A DNA stretch of 64,000 nt, from contig NZ_JAFIMU010000007.1 of assembly GCF_017302985.1 (NCBI RefSeq), positions 3,115,001-3,179,000 of the forward strand, given 5' to 3'. The stretch comes from Corallococcus macrosporus (GTDB lineage: Bacteria > Myxococcota > Myxococcia > Myxococcales > Myxococcaceae). Of this stretch, positions 1-8,774 are shown piece by piece. Below the pieces are notes generated by a model that was not told where the DNA came from, did not search any database, and saw nothing but the letters and a program-made list of their open reading frames with translations. A program made the position numbers and the translations under genes. How positions within the stretch are numbered: position 1 is the stretch's first letter; every line of letters begins with the position of its first letter.

Positions 1-667
1 CGCCGTGCACCAGGCCGAAGCCGCCCAGGCCCACCAGGGCCGCGTTGAAGAGGGCATCGTCCCGCACGAGCTCCGCGCCCAGCTTCTGGGGAATCTCGTC
101 GTTGATGACCGGCGCGCTGGCCCGCTCCAGCCAGACGTGCCGGTCCGGTGAGACGACGAGGTGCAGGCCCACCACGAAGTCCTGCATGGCGCCGGTCTCC
201 AGGTTGGAGCCATGCGTGCCCGTCCCGATGGCCCCCGCGATGGTCTGCCCGTTGCTGGCGCCCGAGGTGGTCAGGGACTTGCCGATGCGCTTCAGGAAGT
301 GGTTCAGCTCCGCGACGGAGACGCCACACTGCGTGAAGAGGAGGTCCTCCCTCCGGCCGGGATGGGCGGGATGGGTGCGGGGCGCGGGGAAGAGGTAGTT
401 GAGCGGCCGGGTGTTGACGAGGATGCCGCTGGTGGCGGGCGCCTTGGTGAAGGACCAGCCGCCGCCCAGGCCGCGGAGCTCCAGGCGCTGGGTGAGCGCG
501 CGCTGGATGAGCCCCTGCAAGCCCCGCGTGGTGTCGATGTAGCCGGGCACCGTGGACTGGGAGGCATCCTCGTTCCAGACGTCCACCAGCAGCTCCAGCT
601 TCTGGATGTAGCTCTGGTGCCAGTTCTGCCAGCGCTTCTGGCTGCTCTCATGGATGACGGGGGGCAT
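1..667 (-). CDS. FAD-linked oxidase, N-terminal part (cut by window edge)
   Basis: This minus-strand gene starts at the ATG at 667 and stays open to the window edge, giving 222 residues. Residues around 130-160 contain the run TSGASNGQTIAGAIGTGTHG, the Gly-rich phosphate-binding stretch of PCMH/FAD_binding_4 oxidases such as the gulonolactone oxidase group. Flavin-dependent oxidation of a small substrate is the family role; the substrate cannot be read because the C-terminal domain is missing. There is no signal peptide. The start lies only 3 bp after the stop of the Bor-like lipoprotein gene at 671, so the two are probably co-transcribed. Confidence 0.72.
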   Translation of the reverse strand, partial: MPPVIHESSQKRWQNWHQSYIQKLELLVDVWNEDASQSTVPGYIDTTRGLQGLIQRALTQRLELRGLGGGWSFTKAPATSGILVNTRPLNYLFPAPRTHPAHPGRREDLLFTQCGVSVAELNHFLKRIGKSLTTSGASNGQTIAGAIGTGTHGSNLETGAMQDFVVGLHLVVSPDRHVWLERASAPVINDEIPQKLGAELVRDDALFNAALVGLGGFGLVHG

Positions 668-670
668 GGC

Positions 671-1024
671 TCAGGGCCCCTCGGCCGTCGCGGGAGGCGC
701 GACGGGGCGCACGCCCAGGTCGCCGGGCGTGGGCTGGGCCTTGGCGCAGCGCCACTCCACCCGCTGCGGCATGGCGAGGCCGAGCGTCAGGACGCTGATG
801 AGCGCGAAGCCCACGTTCGTACTCTGCGTGACTTCCGCCAGCGCCTGGTCCTGGCAGTTGTCCACCCGGGGCCGCTCCTGGACCAGCCCCCAGCCCAGGG
901 ACCAGAGGACCTCGCCCTGCGCTTCGGTGGCGCTGGCCCCCGCGGCGCCGGGCGCCTGGACGCGGTAGTGCGCACACGCCGAGCTCAACCCCAGACACAG
1001 CAACGCCGCCGCACGCTTGGACAT
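671..1024 (-). CDS. Bor/Iss-family lipoprotein
   Basis: A 117-aa protein begins MSKRAAALLCLGLSSACAH, a short signal peptide ending in a lipobox (LSSAC), so it should be lipidated. The body has the layout of phage lambda Bor/Iss: a WSLGWGLVQE segment, a lone Cys in the middle, then a hydrophobic stretch STNVGFALISVLTLGLAMPQ and a closing Cys near the C-terminus. The ATG at 1024 is preceded by GGGGGGAG. An upstream in-frame ATG at 1153 would add 43 residues without signal character and overlap nrfH, so it was not used. Bor proteins are surface lipoproteins linked to serum resistance in enterobacteria; the role here is unknown. A second Bor-like gene lies at 55797. Confidence 0.68.
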   Translation of the reverse strand: MSKRAAALLCLGLSSACAHYRVQAPGAAGASATEAQGEVLWSLGWGLVQERPRVDNCQDQALAEVTQSTNVGFALISVLTLGLAMPQRVEWRCAKAQPTPGDLGVRPVAPPATAEGP

Positions 1025-1140
1025 GCTCCCCCCGCCTGTCCCGAGCATGGGCCTTGGGGGAGGGAAGGGGCCACGGGGGCCGCGGTCGCGAACGCATGTT
1101 TGGTTCTCCACGCGCAAGCGGATGCGGGTAGGGTGAAGCC

Positions 1141-1659
1141 GTGCCCACCGCATCCCGCACCTTGCTGGCCGTGACGCTCGGGACCGCCATTGGAGTGGCG
1201 GTCGGCGTCGGGGGCTTCACGTTCGCGTACGCGAAGGGGTCGTCCTACCTGCGGGACGACCCGGCCGCTTGCGCCAACTGTCACATCATGAACGAGCAGT
1301 ACGACGGCTGGCGCAAGAGCAGCCATCACGCGGTGGCCACCTGCAACGACTGCCACACGCCCGCGGGCTTCGTTCCCAAGTACTACACGAAGGCGAGCAA
1401 CGGCTTCTGGCACTCGTTCTACTTCACCACCGGCACCTTCCCGGACCCCATCCGCCTGCGTCCGGGCAACCGCGTGGTGACGGAGAACGCGTGCCGCAAG
1501 TGCCACGCCTCCATCGTGGAGGCCATCGAGACGCCGCCCGCGGGCCACGAGCAGGTGGCCCCCGGCGAGCAGCTCCAGTGCCTCACCTGTCACAACTCCG
1601 TGGGTCACCCCGAAGGGTCGGGCAACCCCGAGCTCATCCGTAAGGAGATTGCACGATGA
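1141..1659 (+). CDS. nrfH: NrfH, tetrahaem cytochrome c quinol dehydrogenase
   Basis: This 172-aa protein of the NapC/NrfH family anchors NrfA to the cytoplasmic membrane and passes electrons from quinol to it. Residues 8-30 form one N-terminal membrane anchor. Four CxxCH haem sites follow: CANCH, CNDCH, CRKCH and CLTCH. The length fits NrfH (about 150-180 aa). The start is a GTG at 1141 preceded by GGGTGAAG. Its stop overlaps the nrfA ATG by 4 bp, so the pair is a translationally coupled operon. The 116 bp upstream (1025-1140) must hold promoters for this operon and for the divergent lipoprotein gene. Confidence 0.93.
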   Translation: MPTASRTLLAVTLGTAIGVAVGVGGFTFAYAKGSSYLRDDPAACANCHIMNEQYDGWRKSSHHAVATCNDCHTPAGFVPKYYTKASNGFWHSFYFTTGTFPDPIRLRPGNRVVTENACRKCHASIVEAIETPPAGHEQVAPGEQLQCLTCHNSVGHPEGSGNPELIRKEIAR

Positions 1660-3053
1660 CCGAGCCCGAGAAGGCTCCGGAGAAGCGCCGGCGGCTCAGC
1701 GGCACCAGGCTCGTGGTCGCGGTCGCCGTCGCGGCGGCGCTGGCCTCGGCGGCCGTCACCGCCCTGCTGGTCAACATCATGGAGCGCAAGCAGGAGGCGA
1801 AGAACCCCTTCTACCGGGTGGTGGAGCTGGACGACACCATCACGGACCCCGCCGTGTGGGGGAAGAACTTCCCGCTGCAATACGACGGCTACAAGCGCAC
1901 GGTGGACCAGAAGCGCACGCGCTACGGCGGCAGCGAGGCGGTGGCGCGCACGCCCACCCAGGCGGACCCCCGCTCGGTGGTGGCGCAGAGCCGGCTGGAG
2001 GAGGACCCGCGCCTGGTCACCATGTGGAGCGGCTACGCGTTCGCCAAGGACTTCCGCGAGGAGCGCGGCCACGCGTACATGCTGGATGACCAGGTCTTCA
2101 CCCAGCGGCAGCAGGTGACGCAGCAGCCGGGCACCTGCATCCACTGCCACGGCAGCGTGTACGTGCCGTACAAGAAGCTGGGGGACGGCGACCTCATCAA
2201 GGGCTTCGAGAAGATGAACCAGATGCCCTTCGCGGAGGCGCGCAAGCGGGTGGAGCACCCGGTGTCCTGCATCGACTGCCACGACCCGTCCACGATGCAG
2301 CTGCGCGTCACGCGCCCCGGCTTCATCGAGGGCATCGCCGCGCTCAAGGCCAGCCAGGGCGTGCCCGATTTCAAGGTGAACCGGGACGCCACGCGCCAGG
2401 AGATGCGCACGTACGTGTGCGGGCAGTGCCACGTCGAGTACTACTTCAAGGGCAAGGAGAAGCGCCTGACGTACCCCTGGGCCAAGGGCATCAACGTGGA
2501 CCAGATCATGGCGTACTACGACGAGGACGGGCACGCCGACTGGACCCACGCGCTCACCGGCGCCAAGGTCCTCAAGGCGCAGCACCCCGAGTTCGAGATG
2601 TACAACCAGGGCATCCACGCGAAGAGCGGCGTGGCGTGCGCGGACTGCCACATGCCCTACCAGCGCGAGGGGGCGATGAAGGTCAGCGACCACCACGTGC
2701 GCAGCCCGCTGCTCAACATCAACCGCGCCTGCCAGACGTGCCACAAGTGGAGCGAGGCGGAGCTGCTCCAGCGGGCGGAGACCATCCAGACGCGCACCTT
2801 CCAGACGCGCAACATCGCCATGGACGCGCTGGTGGACCTCATCCATGACCTGGAGCGCGCCCAGAAGGCGGGCGCGCCCGAGGAGTCCCTGGCCAAGGCG
2901 CGCGACCTGCAGAAGCGCGCCCAGTTCTACCTGGACTTCGTGGAGGCGGAGAACTCCATGGGCTTCCACGCGGACCAGGAGGCGGTGCGCATCCTGAGCA
3001 ACTCCATCAACTTCTCCCGCCTGGGCCAGAACGCGCTGCGGCCGGAGAAGTAG
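1656..3053 (+). CDS. nrfA: NrfA, ammonia-forming cytochrome c nitrite reductase
   Basis: This 465-aa exported enzyme reduces nitrite to ammonium with six electrons. Residues 13-40 form an N-terminal basic/hydrophobic segment that may be a signal anchor. Five haem-binding motifs are seen in order: CIHCH at residue 161, CIDCH, CGQCH followed by VEYY (the active-site Tyr region), CADCH and CQTCH. The distal active-site His appears in QGIHAKSGVACADC. The first site, which holds the catalytic haem, is CxxCH and not the CxxCK of Escherichia coli NrfA. The ATG overlaps the nrfH stop (ATGA). A short 12-bp gap separates its stop from the convergent gene at 3066. Confidence 0.95.
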   Translation: MTEPEKAPEKRRRLSGTRLVVAVAVAAALASAAVTALLVNIMERKQEAKNPFYRVVELDDTITDPAVWGKNFPLQYDGYKRTVDQKRTRYGGSEAVARTPTQADPRSVVAQSRLEEDPRLVTMWSGYAFAKDFREERGHAYMLDDQVFTQRQQVTQQPGTCIHCHGSVYVPYKKLGDGDLIKGFEKMNQMPFAEARKRVEHPVSCIDCHDPSTMQLRVTRPGFIEGIAALKASQGVPDFKVNRDATRQEMRTYVCGQCHVEYYFKGKEKRLTYPWAKGINVDQIMAYYDEDGHADWTHALTGAKVLKAQHPEFEMYNQGIHAKSGVACADCHMPYQREGAMKVSDHHVRSPLLNINRACQTCHKWSEAELLQRAETIQTRTFQTRNIAMDALVDLIHDLERAQKAGAPEESLAKARDLQKRAQFYLDFVEAENSMGFHADQEAVRILSNSINFSRLGQNALRPEK

Positions 3054-3065
3054 CCTCGGCGCGGG

Positions 3066-4637
3066 TCAGTACTTCACGCGCACCAGGAAGACGTCACCGC
3101 GCGTGGGCCGCAGCTTGTCCACGCCGAAGTCCGTGACGCGGTCCGTGTAGCCGAACAGGACCGCGTCCCCGTCCGGCATCAGCGTCACCGCCGGCACCGC
3201 CTCCACGCCGTACAGCTCGCCGCGTGCCTCCGGCGTCGCGCCCAGGAAGAGGCGCGCGGCCAGCGGCTGGCCCGTGGGGTCGAAGCGCTGGGTGAAGAGC
3301 TGCGCGGAGCCCAGGCCGTCCGTGCCCGTGGTGCCGTTCTCCAGCCACGAGTACGTGTAACCCACCACCAGCACCTCGCCGGTGGAGTGGATGGCCACGC
3401 CCTGCACGGACGCGTCCACGCCCAAATCCCTCGCCCAGCGCTCGGTGCCGTCCGCGCCCGTCACCACCACGAAGGGGCTGGGGCTGGAGGCGCCCTTCAG
3501 CGACGCGCCCGCCCAGCTGAAGCTGCCCTGGAAGTCGCCGCCCGCCACCACGTCCCCGGCGGCGTCGCGACTCACGTCCCGGACGCTGCCCTTCACGCCG
3601 GGCCGCACCTTCGCCCAGCCGAGCGCGCCGTTGCCCCGGTACAGCGCCACGAAGGGGCTGCCCGAACCGGACCCCTGCGTGACGTTGGTGCCGAAGCGCA
3701 CCGTGCCCACGTAGCGCCCCGCCACCGCCACGCTGCCGTCCGCGCCGGGGGAGAGGGACAGGGGCTCCGCGCCCGCGCCCTCGGACTCCGCGTTGCCCAC
3801 CGCGAAGGCGCGCTCCGCGGTGCCGTCCGCCGCGAACACGGCCACGCCGGCCGCCGCGCCCTTCACCGCGTTGCCCAGGTCCACCGAACCCGGCGCGGTA
3901 TAGGCCACGTAGAGCCTTCCTTCCGCGTCCGCCGCCACGTCCTTCACGGTCAGCTCGCCGGGCACGCGGTGCGCCCAGAGCGTCGCGCCGTCCGCGGACA
4001 GCCGGGCGACGATGGCGCCGTCGCTGAGCTTGCCCGTGCCCAGGTCCACCGTGCCCTGGAGGTTGCCGGCCAGCAGCATCCCGCCCGCGCCGTCCGCCGC
4101 GACGCGGGCGTGCACGTCGGCACGCAGCGCTTCGGGCGTGGGGTCCACGCGAACGTCATATGCGTGCGTCCACAGCGTCTGTCCCGCGCCGGAGCGCCGC
4201 GTGAGCACCAGCTCCACGGTGTCATCCGTGGGGTTGCGCGCGTCCAGGTCGTCGTAGCCGTGCACCGCGGCGGTGAAGAAGTCGCCGGTGGCGTCCACCG
4301 CCAGGTCCAGCGCCAGGTCGTCCTGGGCGGCGCCTTCCTTCGCCATCCACAGCGTGCCCCCGGAGGCGACGGGCACCTCCTCCGGCTCCTTGTCCGGGGG
4401 CGGCGGGGTCTCCGGGATGCCATTGCCCGGCGGTGGCGGCTGCGTGCCGCTTCCCGGCGGTGGAACCTCGCCGGGCACCGAGGGCTGCTCCGCGGGGGGA
4501 CACCCCATCTTCGAATCCTGGCAGGTGTCCGGATCAGGCGTCTCCGCCCCACCTCCGCACCCCCACCCTCCGCCGACCGCGAAACCCAGCACCGTCGCAC
4601 CCACGACAGTCCGGCGCCATCCCCGCCCCAGATACAT
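3066..4637 (-). CDS. Lipoprotein with beta-propeller (SBBP-like) repeats
   Basis: The 523-aa product starts at the ATG at 4637, preceded by GGAGGGGATGCC. Its N-terminus is a signal peptide ending GGGWGCGGG, a likely lipobox. Residues about 35-75 are a Pro/Gly linker (PPPGSGTQPPPPGNG), and the rest is a chain of repeats of about 50 residues with patterns such as GDFFTAAVHG, GGMLLAGNLQG, GDVVAGGDFQG and GEVLVVGYTY alternating with TLWAHR/LGWAKV/ERWARD strands. This is the pattern of secreted SBBP-type propellers abundant in myxobacteria. It is probably anchored to the outer membrane; the ligand is unknown. The open frame extends upstream to 4808 but lacks a signal sequence there. Confidence 0.75.
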   Translation of the reverse strand: MYLGRGWRRTVVGATVLGFAVGGGWGCGGGAETPDPDTCQDSKMGCPPAEQPSVPGEVPPPGSGTQPPPPGNGIPETPPPPDKEPEEVPVASGGTLWMAKEGAAQDDLALDLAVDATGDFFTAAVHGYDDLDARNPTDDTVELVLTRRSGAGQTLWTHAYDVRVDPTPEALRADVHARVAADGAGGMLLAGNLQGTVDLGTGKLSDGAIVARLSADGATLWAHRVPGELTVKDVAADAEGRLYVAYTAPGSVDLGNAVKGAAAGVAVFAADGTAERAFAVGNAESEGAGAEPLSLSPGADGSVAVAGRYVGTVRFGTNVTQGSGSGSPFVALYRGNGALGWAKVRPGVKGSVRDVSRDAAGDVVAGGDFQGSFSWAGASLKGASSPSPFVVVTGADGTERWARDLGVDASVQGVAIHSTGEVLVVGYTYSWLENGTTGTDGLGSAQLFTQRFDPTGQPLAARLFLGATPEARGELYGVEAVPAVTLMPDGDAVLFGYTDRVTDFGVDKLRPTRGDVFLVRVKY

Positions 4638-4817
4638 GGCATCCCCTCCGTGTACGGCAGGGTTCGCACGCCACCCCACACCGGCAAATCCGGCGCGGGA
4701 GGCTGCTCGGCCGCCCGCTGCCAGACGGTGCGCGTGGGGTTCGGGGCGCCGTGGATGGGCGACGCGAGCACCCATCCGGGTCCTCGCGTTTACCCACCCG
4801 GCGATCAAAGCCAGACA

Positions 4818-6077
4818 CTACCGCCAGAAGCCGATGGAGACGCCCCAGTTGGAGTAGCGGCTCGCCAGGTCGAACGACGCGGTGATGGCCCAGTCCTCCC
4901 AGTAGCGCAGCACGAACAGCTCGAAGCCGCCGGTGAGGTGCGGCCGGGGATTCCGGTCCGGGAAGGGGGACGCCTCCAGCCAGGTGCCCGCGCGCAGGCG
5001 CAAGAGGCCCGGGAAGGCGTCCCATTCCGCGCCCAGGCGCGGCTGGAAGGTGGCGGTGTCGCCCACGAACTGCGGCTCGGCGGCCGTGGCGAACGAGCGC
5101 GCCGACACCGCGTTGCTCACGCTGGAGATGAGGTCCACCTGCGCGGTGATGAGCCACCGGCCGGCGAGTGCGTCGCGAGGCTCCTCCTCCGGCACCGGCA
5201 GTGCGTCCCCGTCCACCTGGAGCTGCCGGCGGGCGGCGGGGGACAGCCGGTTGTAGCGGTGCGCGCCTTCGCCCAGCCGCCAGCTCGCGCCCAGCGACAG
5301 CACCGCCGGCGACACCACCGCCGCGTAGACCTGCCGCCCCGCGATGAAGGGGCTCTGGTCGTCGTCGCGGCGCCAGCCCGCCACCACCTCCGGGCGCACC
5401 GACACGCCAATGCGGTAGGGCCGCCCGTGCGGACGGAAGAGCATGTCCACCGCGACGCCAGTGTCGCCGTAGCGCCAGGACTCGTCGCCCAGCTCACTGA
5501 AGCTGGCCTGCGCGGAGAAGATGCCCAGGGACAGGATGAAGTCGTCCTGGCCGAAGGCGATGGAGCCCGCGAGCACGGACTGGGTGAGGGAGACGCGCAG
5601 CTTCTCGCCCTCGCCCCGGCAGCCCAGGGTGATGCAGTAGCCCGTGCGGCTGTTGCGCCACAGGAAGCCGATGCCGAAGCGCTTGTATTGCAGCATCAGC
5701 GCGCCCAGGAGCTGGCGGCTGTCCACGGAGTCGTCGGGCAGGCCGTCGTTGTCCACGTCCCGGCGCTTGGTGCCGGTGAAGGGCAGGTCCAGCCAGGACA
5801 GGGTGACGCCCAGGTCCCAGTCGCGCTCCAGGGACGGGCTGCGCTGGGCCAGGGCGGACAGGTTGCTGGACACGCCCGCCGCGCCCTCCGCGATGCCCAC
5901 GTAGGCGCCGCCCAGGCCCACCATGCGCGCCGAACCCAGGAGCGCGCCGGAGTTGAAATACAGACGCTCCGGACGGGGCTCCGTGGGCACGTCGTCCTGG
6001 GCCAGGACCGGGAGCGCGGTGAGGGACACCGCCGCGCATGCCAGGGCCGCCAGGGTACCGCGCACGCCGTGAATCAC
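4818..6077 (-). CDS. Outer-membrane beta-barrel protein (OmpP1/PorV-like)
   Basis: This 419-aa protein uses a GTG at 6077 and begins with a signal peptide (VRGTLAALACAAVSLTALPVLAQ region). The next segment, SARMVGLGGAYVGIAEGAAG, followed by NLSALAQ, resembles the opening of FadL/OmpP1 and PorV barrels. The rest alternates short strands and ends in a strand finishing WGVSIGFWR, with a C-terminal aromatic-X pattern as in barrel proteins. The GTG overlaps the stop of the pterin dehydratase gene (GTGA), so the two are coupled, although no functional link is obvious. Transport cargo is unknown. In-frame sequence upstream to 6191 is overlap with phhB in another frame. Confidence 0.68.
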   Translation of the reverse strand: MIHGVRGTLAALACAAVSLTALPVLAQDDVPTEPRPERLYFNSGALLGSARMVGLGGAYVGIAEGAAGVSSNLSALAQRSPSLERDWDLGVTLSWLDLPFTGTKRRDVDNDGLPDDSVDSRQLLGALMLQYKRFGIGFLWRNSRTGYCITLGCRGEGEKLRVSLTQSVLAGSIAFGQDDFILSLGIFSAQASFSELGDESWRYGDTGVAVDMLFRPHGRPYRIGVSVRPEVVAGWRRDDDQSPFIAGRQVYAAVVSPAVLSLGASWRLGEGAHRYNRLSPAARRQLQVDGDALPVPEEEPRDALAGRWLITAQVDLISSVSNAVSARSFATAAEPQFVGDTATFQPRLGAEWDAFPGLLRLRAGTWLEASPFPDRNPRPHLTGGFELFVLRYWEDWAITASFDLASRYSNWGVSIGFWR

Positions 6078-6385
6078 CGGACCGCGGCCCCTTCGGTGAA
6101 GAGGCGGTCCGCCTCCGCCGCCAGGGAGGTGTCGCGGGACGTGAGGCCGCCCGCGTCGTGCGTCACCAGCGCCAGCGTCACCTTGCGCCACCGGATGTCG
6201 ATGTCCGGGTGGTGGTCCGCGGCCTCCGCCGCCTTCGCCACGCGCTCCACGAAGGCGATGCCGTCCAGGAACGAGGGCGCCTCATAGGTGCGGCGGATCA
6301 TCCCGCCCTCGTGCTTCCAGGCGGGGTGCTGGGTGAGGAAGGTCTGGAGCGCATCCGGGGAGAGCAACGTGCGGTCGTAGGCCAT
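6074..6385 (-). CDS. phhB: Pterin-4a-carbinolamine dehydratase
   Basis: The 103-aa product matches PCD/DCoH length. It contains the signature AADHHPDIDIRW with the catalytic His pair, followed by a C-terminal THDAGGLTSRD segment. The enzyme dehydrates 4a-hydroxytetrahydrobiopterin to recycle the cofactor of aromatic amino acid hydroxylases. No hydroxylase gene is visible nearby. The start MAYDRTLL at 6385 was chosen because it matches the family N-terminus; an in-frame ATG 18 codons upstream exists. The stop overlaps the next gene's GTG by 4 bp. The gene is downstream of glpK on the same strand with a 75-bp gap. Confidence 0.9.
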   Translation of the reverse strand: MAYDRTLLSPDALQTFLTQHPAWKHEGGMIRRTYEAPSFLDGIAFVERVAKAAEAADHHPDIDIRWRKVTLALVTHDAGGLTSRDTSLAAEADRLFTEGAAVR

Positions 6386-6460
6386 GGCGGCCGTTCTACC
6401 CGCTCCCCCGCCCGATGGAAGCCCCGGTGCGTTCAACACACCGGGCTTCGGTGTATCACT

Positions 6461-7945
6461 TCACGCTCGCGCAACCGCCTGCTTCCACTTTTCCAGGTGG
6501 CGCGCGCGGACCTCGGGCTTCATCTTCGGCTTGAAGGTCCGGTCCGCCTTCCATGCGCGGCGGATGGCGTCCGGGCTGGTCCACACGCCCGCGCCCAGGC
6601 CGCCCAGGAAGGCCGCGCCCAGGGCCGTGGTCTCCAGGTTGCGCGGGCGGACCACCGGCACGCCCAGGAGGTCCGCCTGGTACTGCATGAGCAGGTTGTT
6701 GGCCGCGGCGCCGCCGTCCGCCTTGAAGGTGGGGATGTCCCGCCCGCTGTCGCGGCGCATGGCCTCCGCCAGGTCGTGGATTTGGAGGGCCACGCCCTCC
6801 AGCGTCGCGCGCGCCAGGTGGGCCACGGTGGTGGAGCGGTCGATGCCGGCGAACAGGCCCCGCGCCTCCGGGCGCCAGTGCGGCGCGCCCAGGCCCGCGA
6901 GCGCCGGGACGAAGACGACGTCGCCGGAGTCCTTCACGCTGGCGGCCAGCGCCTCCACGTCCGGGGCCTTCTTGATGACCTTGAGCCCGTCGCGCAGCCA
7001 CTGCACGGCGGCGCCCGCGATGAAGGAGCTGCCCTCCAGCGCGTAGTGCGTGGTGTTGCCCAGCTTCCACGCCACCGTGGTGAGCAGCCCCGCGGTGGAG
7101 CGCACCGGCTGGGTGCCGGTGTTCATCAGGAGGAAGGCGCCCGTGCCATAGGTGCACTTGGATTCGCCGGGCGTGAAGCACGCCTGGCCGAAGAGGGCCG
7201 CCTGCTGGTCCCCCGCCATGCCCGCGACGAGGATGCCGTCCGGCAGGCTGCGCATGCCGCGCGTGGTGCCGTACACCTCCGCGTTGCCGCGAATCTCCGG
7301 CAGGCACGCGCGCGGCACGCCCATCAGCGAACACAGCTCGTCGTCCCAGTTGAGCGTGCGCAGGTCCATGAGCAGCGTGCGGCTGGCGTTGGACACGTCC
7401 GTGACGTGCGCGGTGCCGCCGGTGAGCTTGAAGACGAGCCACGAGTCCATGGTGCCGAAGCACACGTCGCCGCGCTCGGCGCGCTTCTTCGCGCCCTTCA
7501 GGTGGTTGAAGAGCCAGGTGAGCTTGGTGCCAGAGAAGTACGGGTCCAGCACCAGGCCCGTGACTTCACGCACGCGGGGCTCGACCCCTTGCGCCTTGAG
7601 CTGCTGGCAGATGTCCGAGGTGCGGCGGTCCTGCCAGACGATGGCGCGGGCCAGGGGCTCGGCCGTTTCGCGGTCCCAGAGGCCCGTCGTCTCACGCTGG
7701 TTGGTGATGCCCACCACGGCGATGTCCTTGCCGGTGAGGCCCGCGTCCTTGAGGGCGCGCGCGATGCACCACTCGCTGGTGTTCCAGATGTCGATGAGAT
7801 CGTGCTCCACCCATGACGGCTTGGGGAAGTGCTGGGGCAGCTCCTTGTAGGAGCGGCCCACCACCTGCAACCGGGTGTCGAGGATGGAGACGTGGGTCCC
7901 CGTGGTGCCCTGGTCCAGCGCCAGGACGTATTTCGCCTTCGCCAT
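6461..7945 (-). CDS. glpK: Glycerol kinase
   Basis: This 494-aa FGGY-family kinase phosphorylates glycerol to glycerol 3-phosphate using ATP. Seen motifs include LDQGTTGTH near the N-terminus (ATP phosphate binding), GITNQRETTGLWDR with AIVWQDRRT (glycerol-site Arg/Glu and Trp), LDPYFSGTKLTWL, and TYGTGAFLLMNTG plus GGAAANNLLMQ in the second half. The length is normal. The start MAKAKYVLALDQ at 7945 fits homologues; an ATG 9 codons upstream is an alternative. No glpF, glpD or glpR is adjacent, so the gene stands alone among unrelated neighbours. Confidence 0.95.
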   Translation of the reverse strand: MAKAKYVLALDQGTTGTHVSILDTRLQVVGRSYKELPQHFPKPSWVEHDLIDIWNTSEWCIARALKDAGLTGKDIAVVGITNQRETTGLWDRETAEPLARAIVWQDRRTSDICQQLKAQGVEPRVREVTGLVLDPYFSGTKLTWLFNHLKGAKKRAERGDVCFGTMDSWLVFKLTGGTAHVTDVSNASRTLLMDLRTLNWDDELCSLMGVPRACLPEIRGNAEVYGTTRGMRSLPDGILVAGMAGDQQAALFGQACFTPGESKCTYGTGAFLLMNTGTQPVRSTAGLLTTVAWKLGNTTHYALEGSSFIAGAAVQWLRDGLKVIKKAPDVEALAASVKDSGDVVFVPALAGLGAPHWRPEARGLFAGIDRSTTVAHLARATLEGVALQIHDLAEAMRRDSGRDIPTFKADGGAAANNLLMQYQADLLGVPVVRPRNLETTALGAAFLGGLGAGVWTSPDAIRRAWKADRTFKPKMKPEVRARHLEKWKQAVARA

Positions 7946-8039
7946 GCGTGCGGAGCCTCTTTCGTCGGCCAATGGCCGGACACGAAGGGGGACCCTACTC
8001 CAAGCGGAGGCGCCCGCAGCGACTGTGCGTGCGAGGTGT

Positions 8040-8132
8040 CAGGCACCGGGAGCTGTCCGTGGAACGCTCCCGTGCCTGCGTGGGGGTGCCGTGGGGGGGG
8101 CGCCTGACCGGGGGAAGTCCACGGTACTTCCC
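8040..8132 (-). terminator. Two GC-rich hairpins between glpK and the 78-aa gene
   Basis: The first hairpin pairs CAGGCACCGGGAGC (8040-8053) with GCTCCCGTGCCTG (8066-8078), 13 pairs with one bulged C. The second pairs GGGAAGT (8112-8118) with ACTTCCC (8126-8132). They lie just downstream of the minus-strand gene ending at 8158 and about 100 bp upstream of glpK. No U-tract follows. They could terminate the upstream transcript or form part of the glpK leader. Confidence 0.4.
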
Positions 8133-8157
8133 GGCGCCACCCGCGCACGGCGGCCCG

Positions 8158-8394
8158 CTAATACCCCACTGGCCGCGAGCGGCTGTTCATGAAGCGGCGC
8201 AGGCCGTAGGCGCCCAGGCCCGCGAGGACCATGCGGCCCAGGGAGCCGCCCGCGCCGGTGGACTGGCGTCCGCGGTAGCCGTAGCCGATGGGACGGCGGC
8301 CATAGGCGCTGCGTCCCCGGTTCCAACCGCCGCCGGTGAAGACGCTCCGGCGGGAGCCACTCAACGCGCCCAGCAGGCTTGATAGCAATGCCAT
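8158..8394 (-). CDS. Small basic hypothetical protein (78 aa)
   Basis: This small gene starts at the ATG at 8394, preceded by GGAG about 8 bp upstream. The product has a hydrophobic N-terminus (MALLSSLLGALSG), a central Arg/Gly/Tyr-rich segment (RRPIGYGYRGRQ) and a second hydrophobic helix (RMVLAGLGAYGL) before a basic tail. It could sit at a membrane or bind nucleic acid, but no family was recognised. The in-frame extension upstream to 8766 is judged non-coding because the strong start signal and composition change occur at 8394. Confidence 0.55.
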   Translation of the reverse strand: MALLSSLLGALSGSRRSVFTGGGWNRGRSAYGRRPIGYGYRGRQSTGAGGSLGRMVLAGLGAYGLRRFMNSRSRPVGY

Positions 8395-8774
8395 GGTGTC
8401 ACTCCGTGGTGAGGGGTACGGGCCCGTGCGTCCTTGCCGGGGGTCGGACCCGAAAAGGACGCGCGTGCGTTGAAAGGTGGGCCCTACGCCGTGCGTCGAC
8501 ACCCCATGGCGGAGAATGCGCACGGGGCGCCGTGCCCCGGGCCGGAGGGCAGGCGGGCGGGCCCCACGCGTGCGGTTACGGGAGCCCGAGGAATCCGGAT
8601 GCATGTCATTGGGAGGGGAAGGCATTGGCAGCCTGCCCTTCGAACGAAAGCCACGCGCGGGTGGGGCTTGTCCCACCCGGTTCCTTGCCTCGCGCGGCGT
8701 CTCCACCTTCAGGTTCAGGCGGCAGTACGCATGGGGGTCCGTCATCCCTGTGGGGCGGACCCCCATGTTCTTGT
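8395..8774. other. 380-bp intergenic region
   Basis: The stretch lies upstream of the 78-aa gene and downstream of the epimerase gene, both on the minus strand. It holds the promoter region of the small gene and a strong hairpin at 8730-8767. No convincing coding frame was seen: the open frames crossing it are extensions or antisense shadows. Confidence 0.5.
8730..8767 (-). terminator. Perfect 12-bp stem hairpin after the epimerase gene
   Basis: CATGGGGGTCCG (8730-8741) is the exact reverse complement of CGGACCCCCATG (8756-8767), with a 14-nt loop. It begins 8 bp downstream of the epimerase stop codon. There is no T-run on the minus strand; a T-rich stretch (TTCTTGTTC) follows on the plus strand. 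It is best read as a transcription terminator or 3'-end stabiliser. Confidence 0.6.

Noticed and set aside
3387-6287. A 966-codon open frame on the plus strand
   Set aside because: It runs antisense through the propeller lipoprotein and the outer-membrane protein genes and is rich in His/Arg/Gly/Val/Ala as expected from high-GC antisense frames; no signal, motif or ribosome site supports it.
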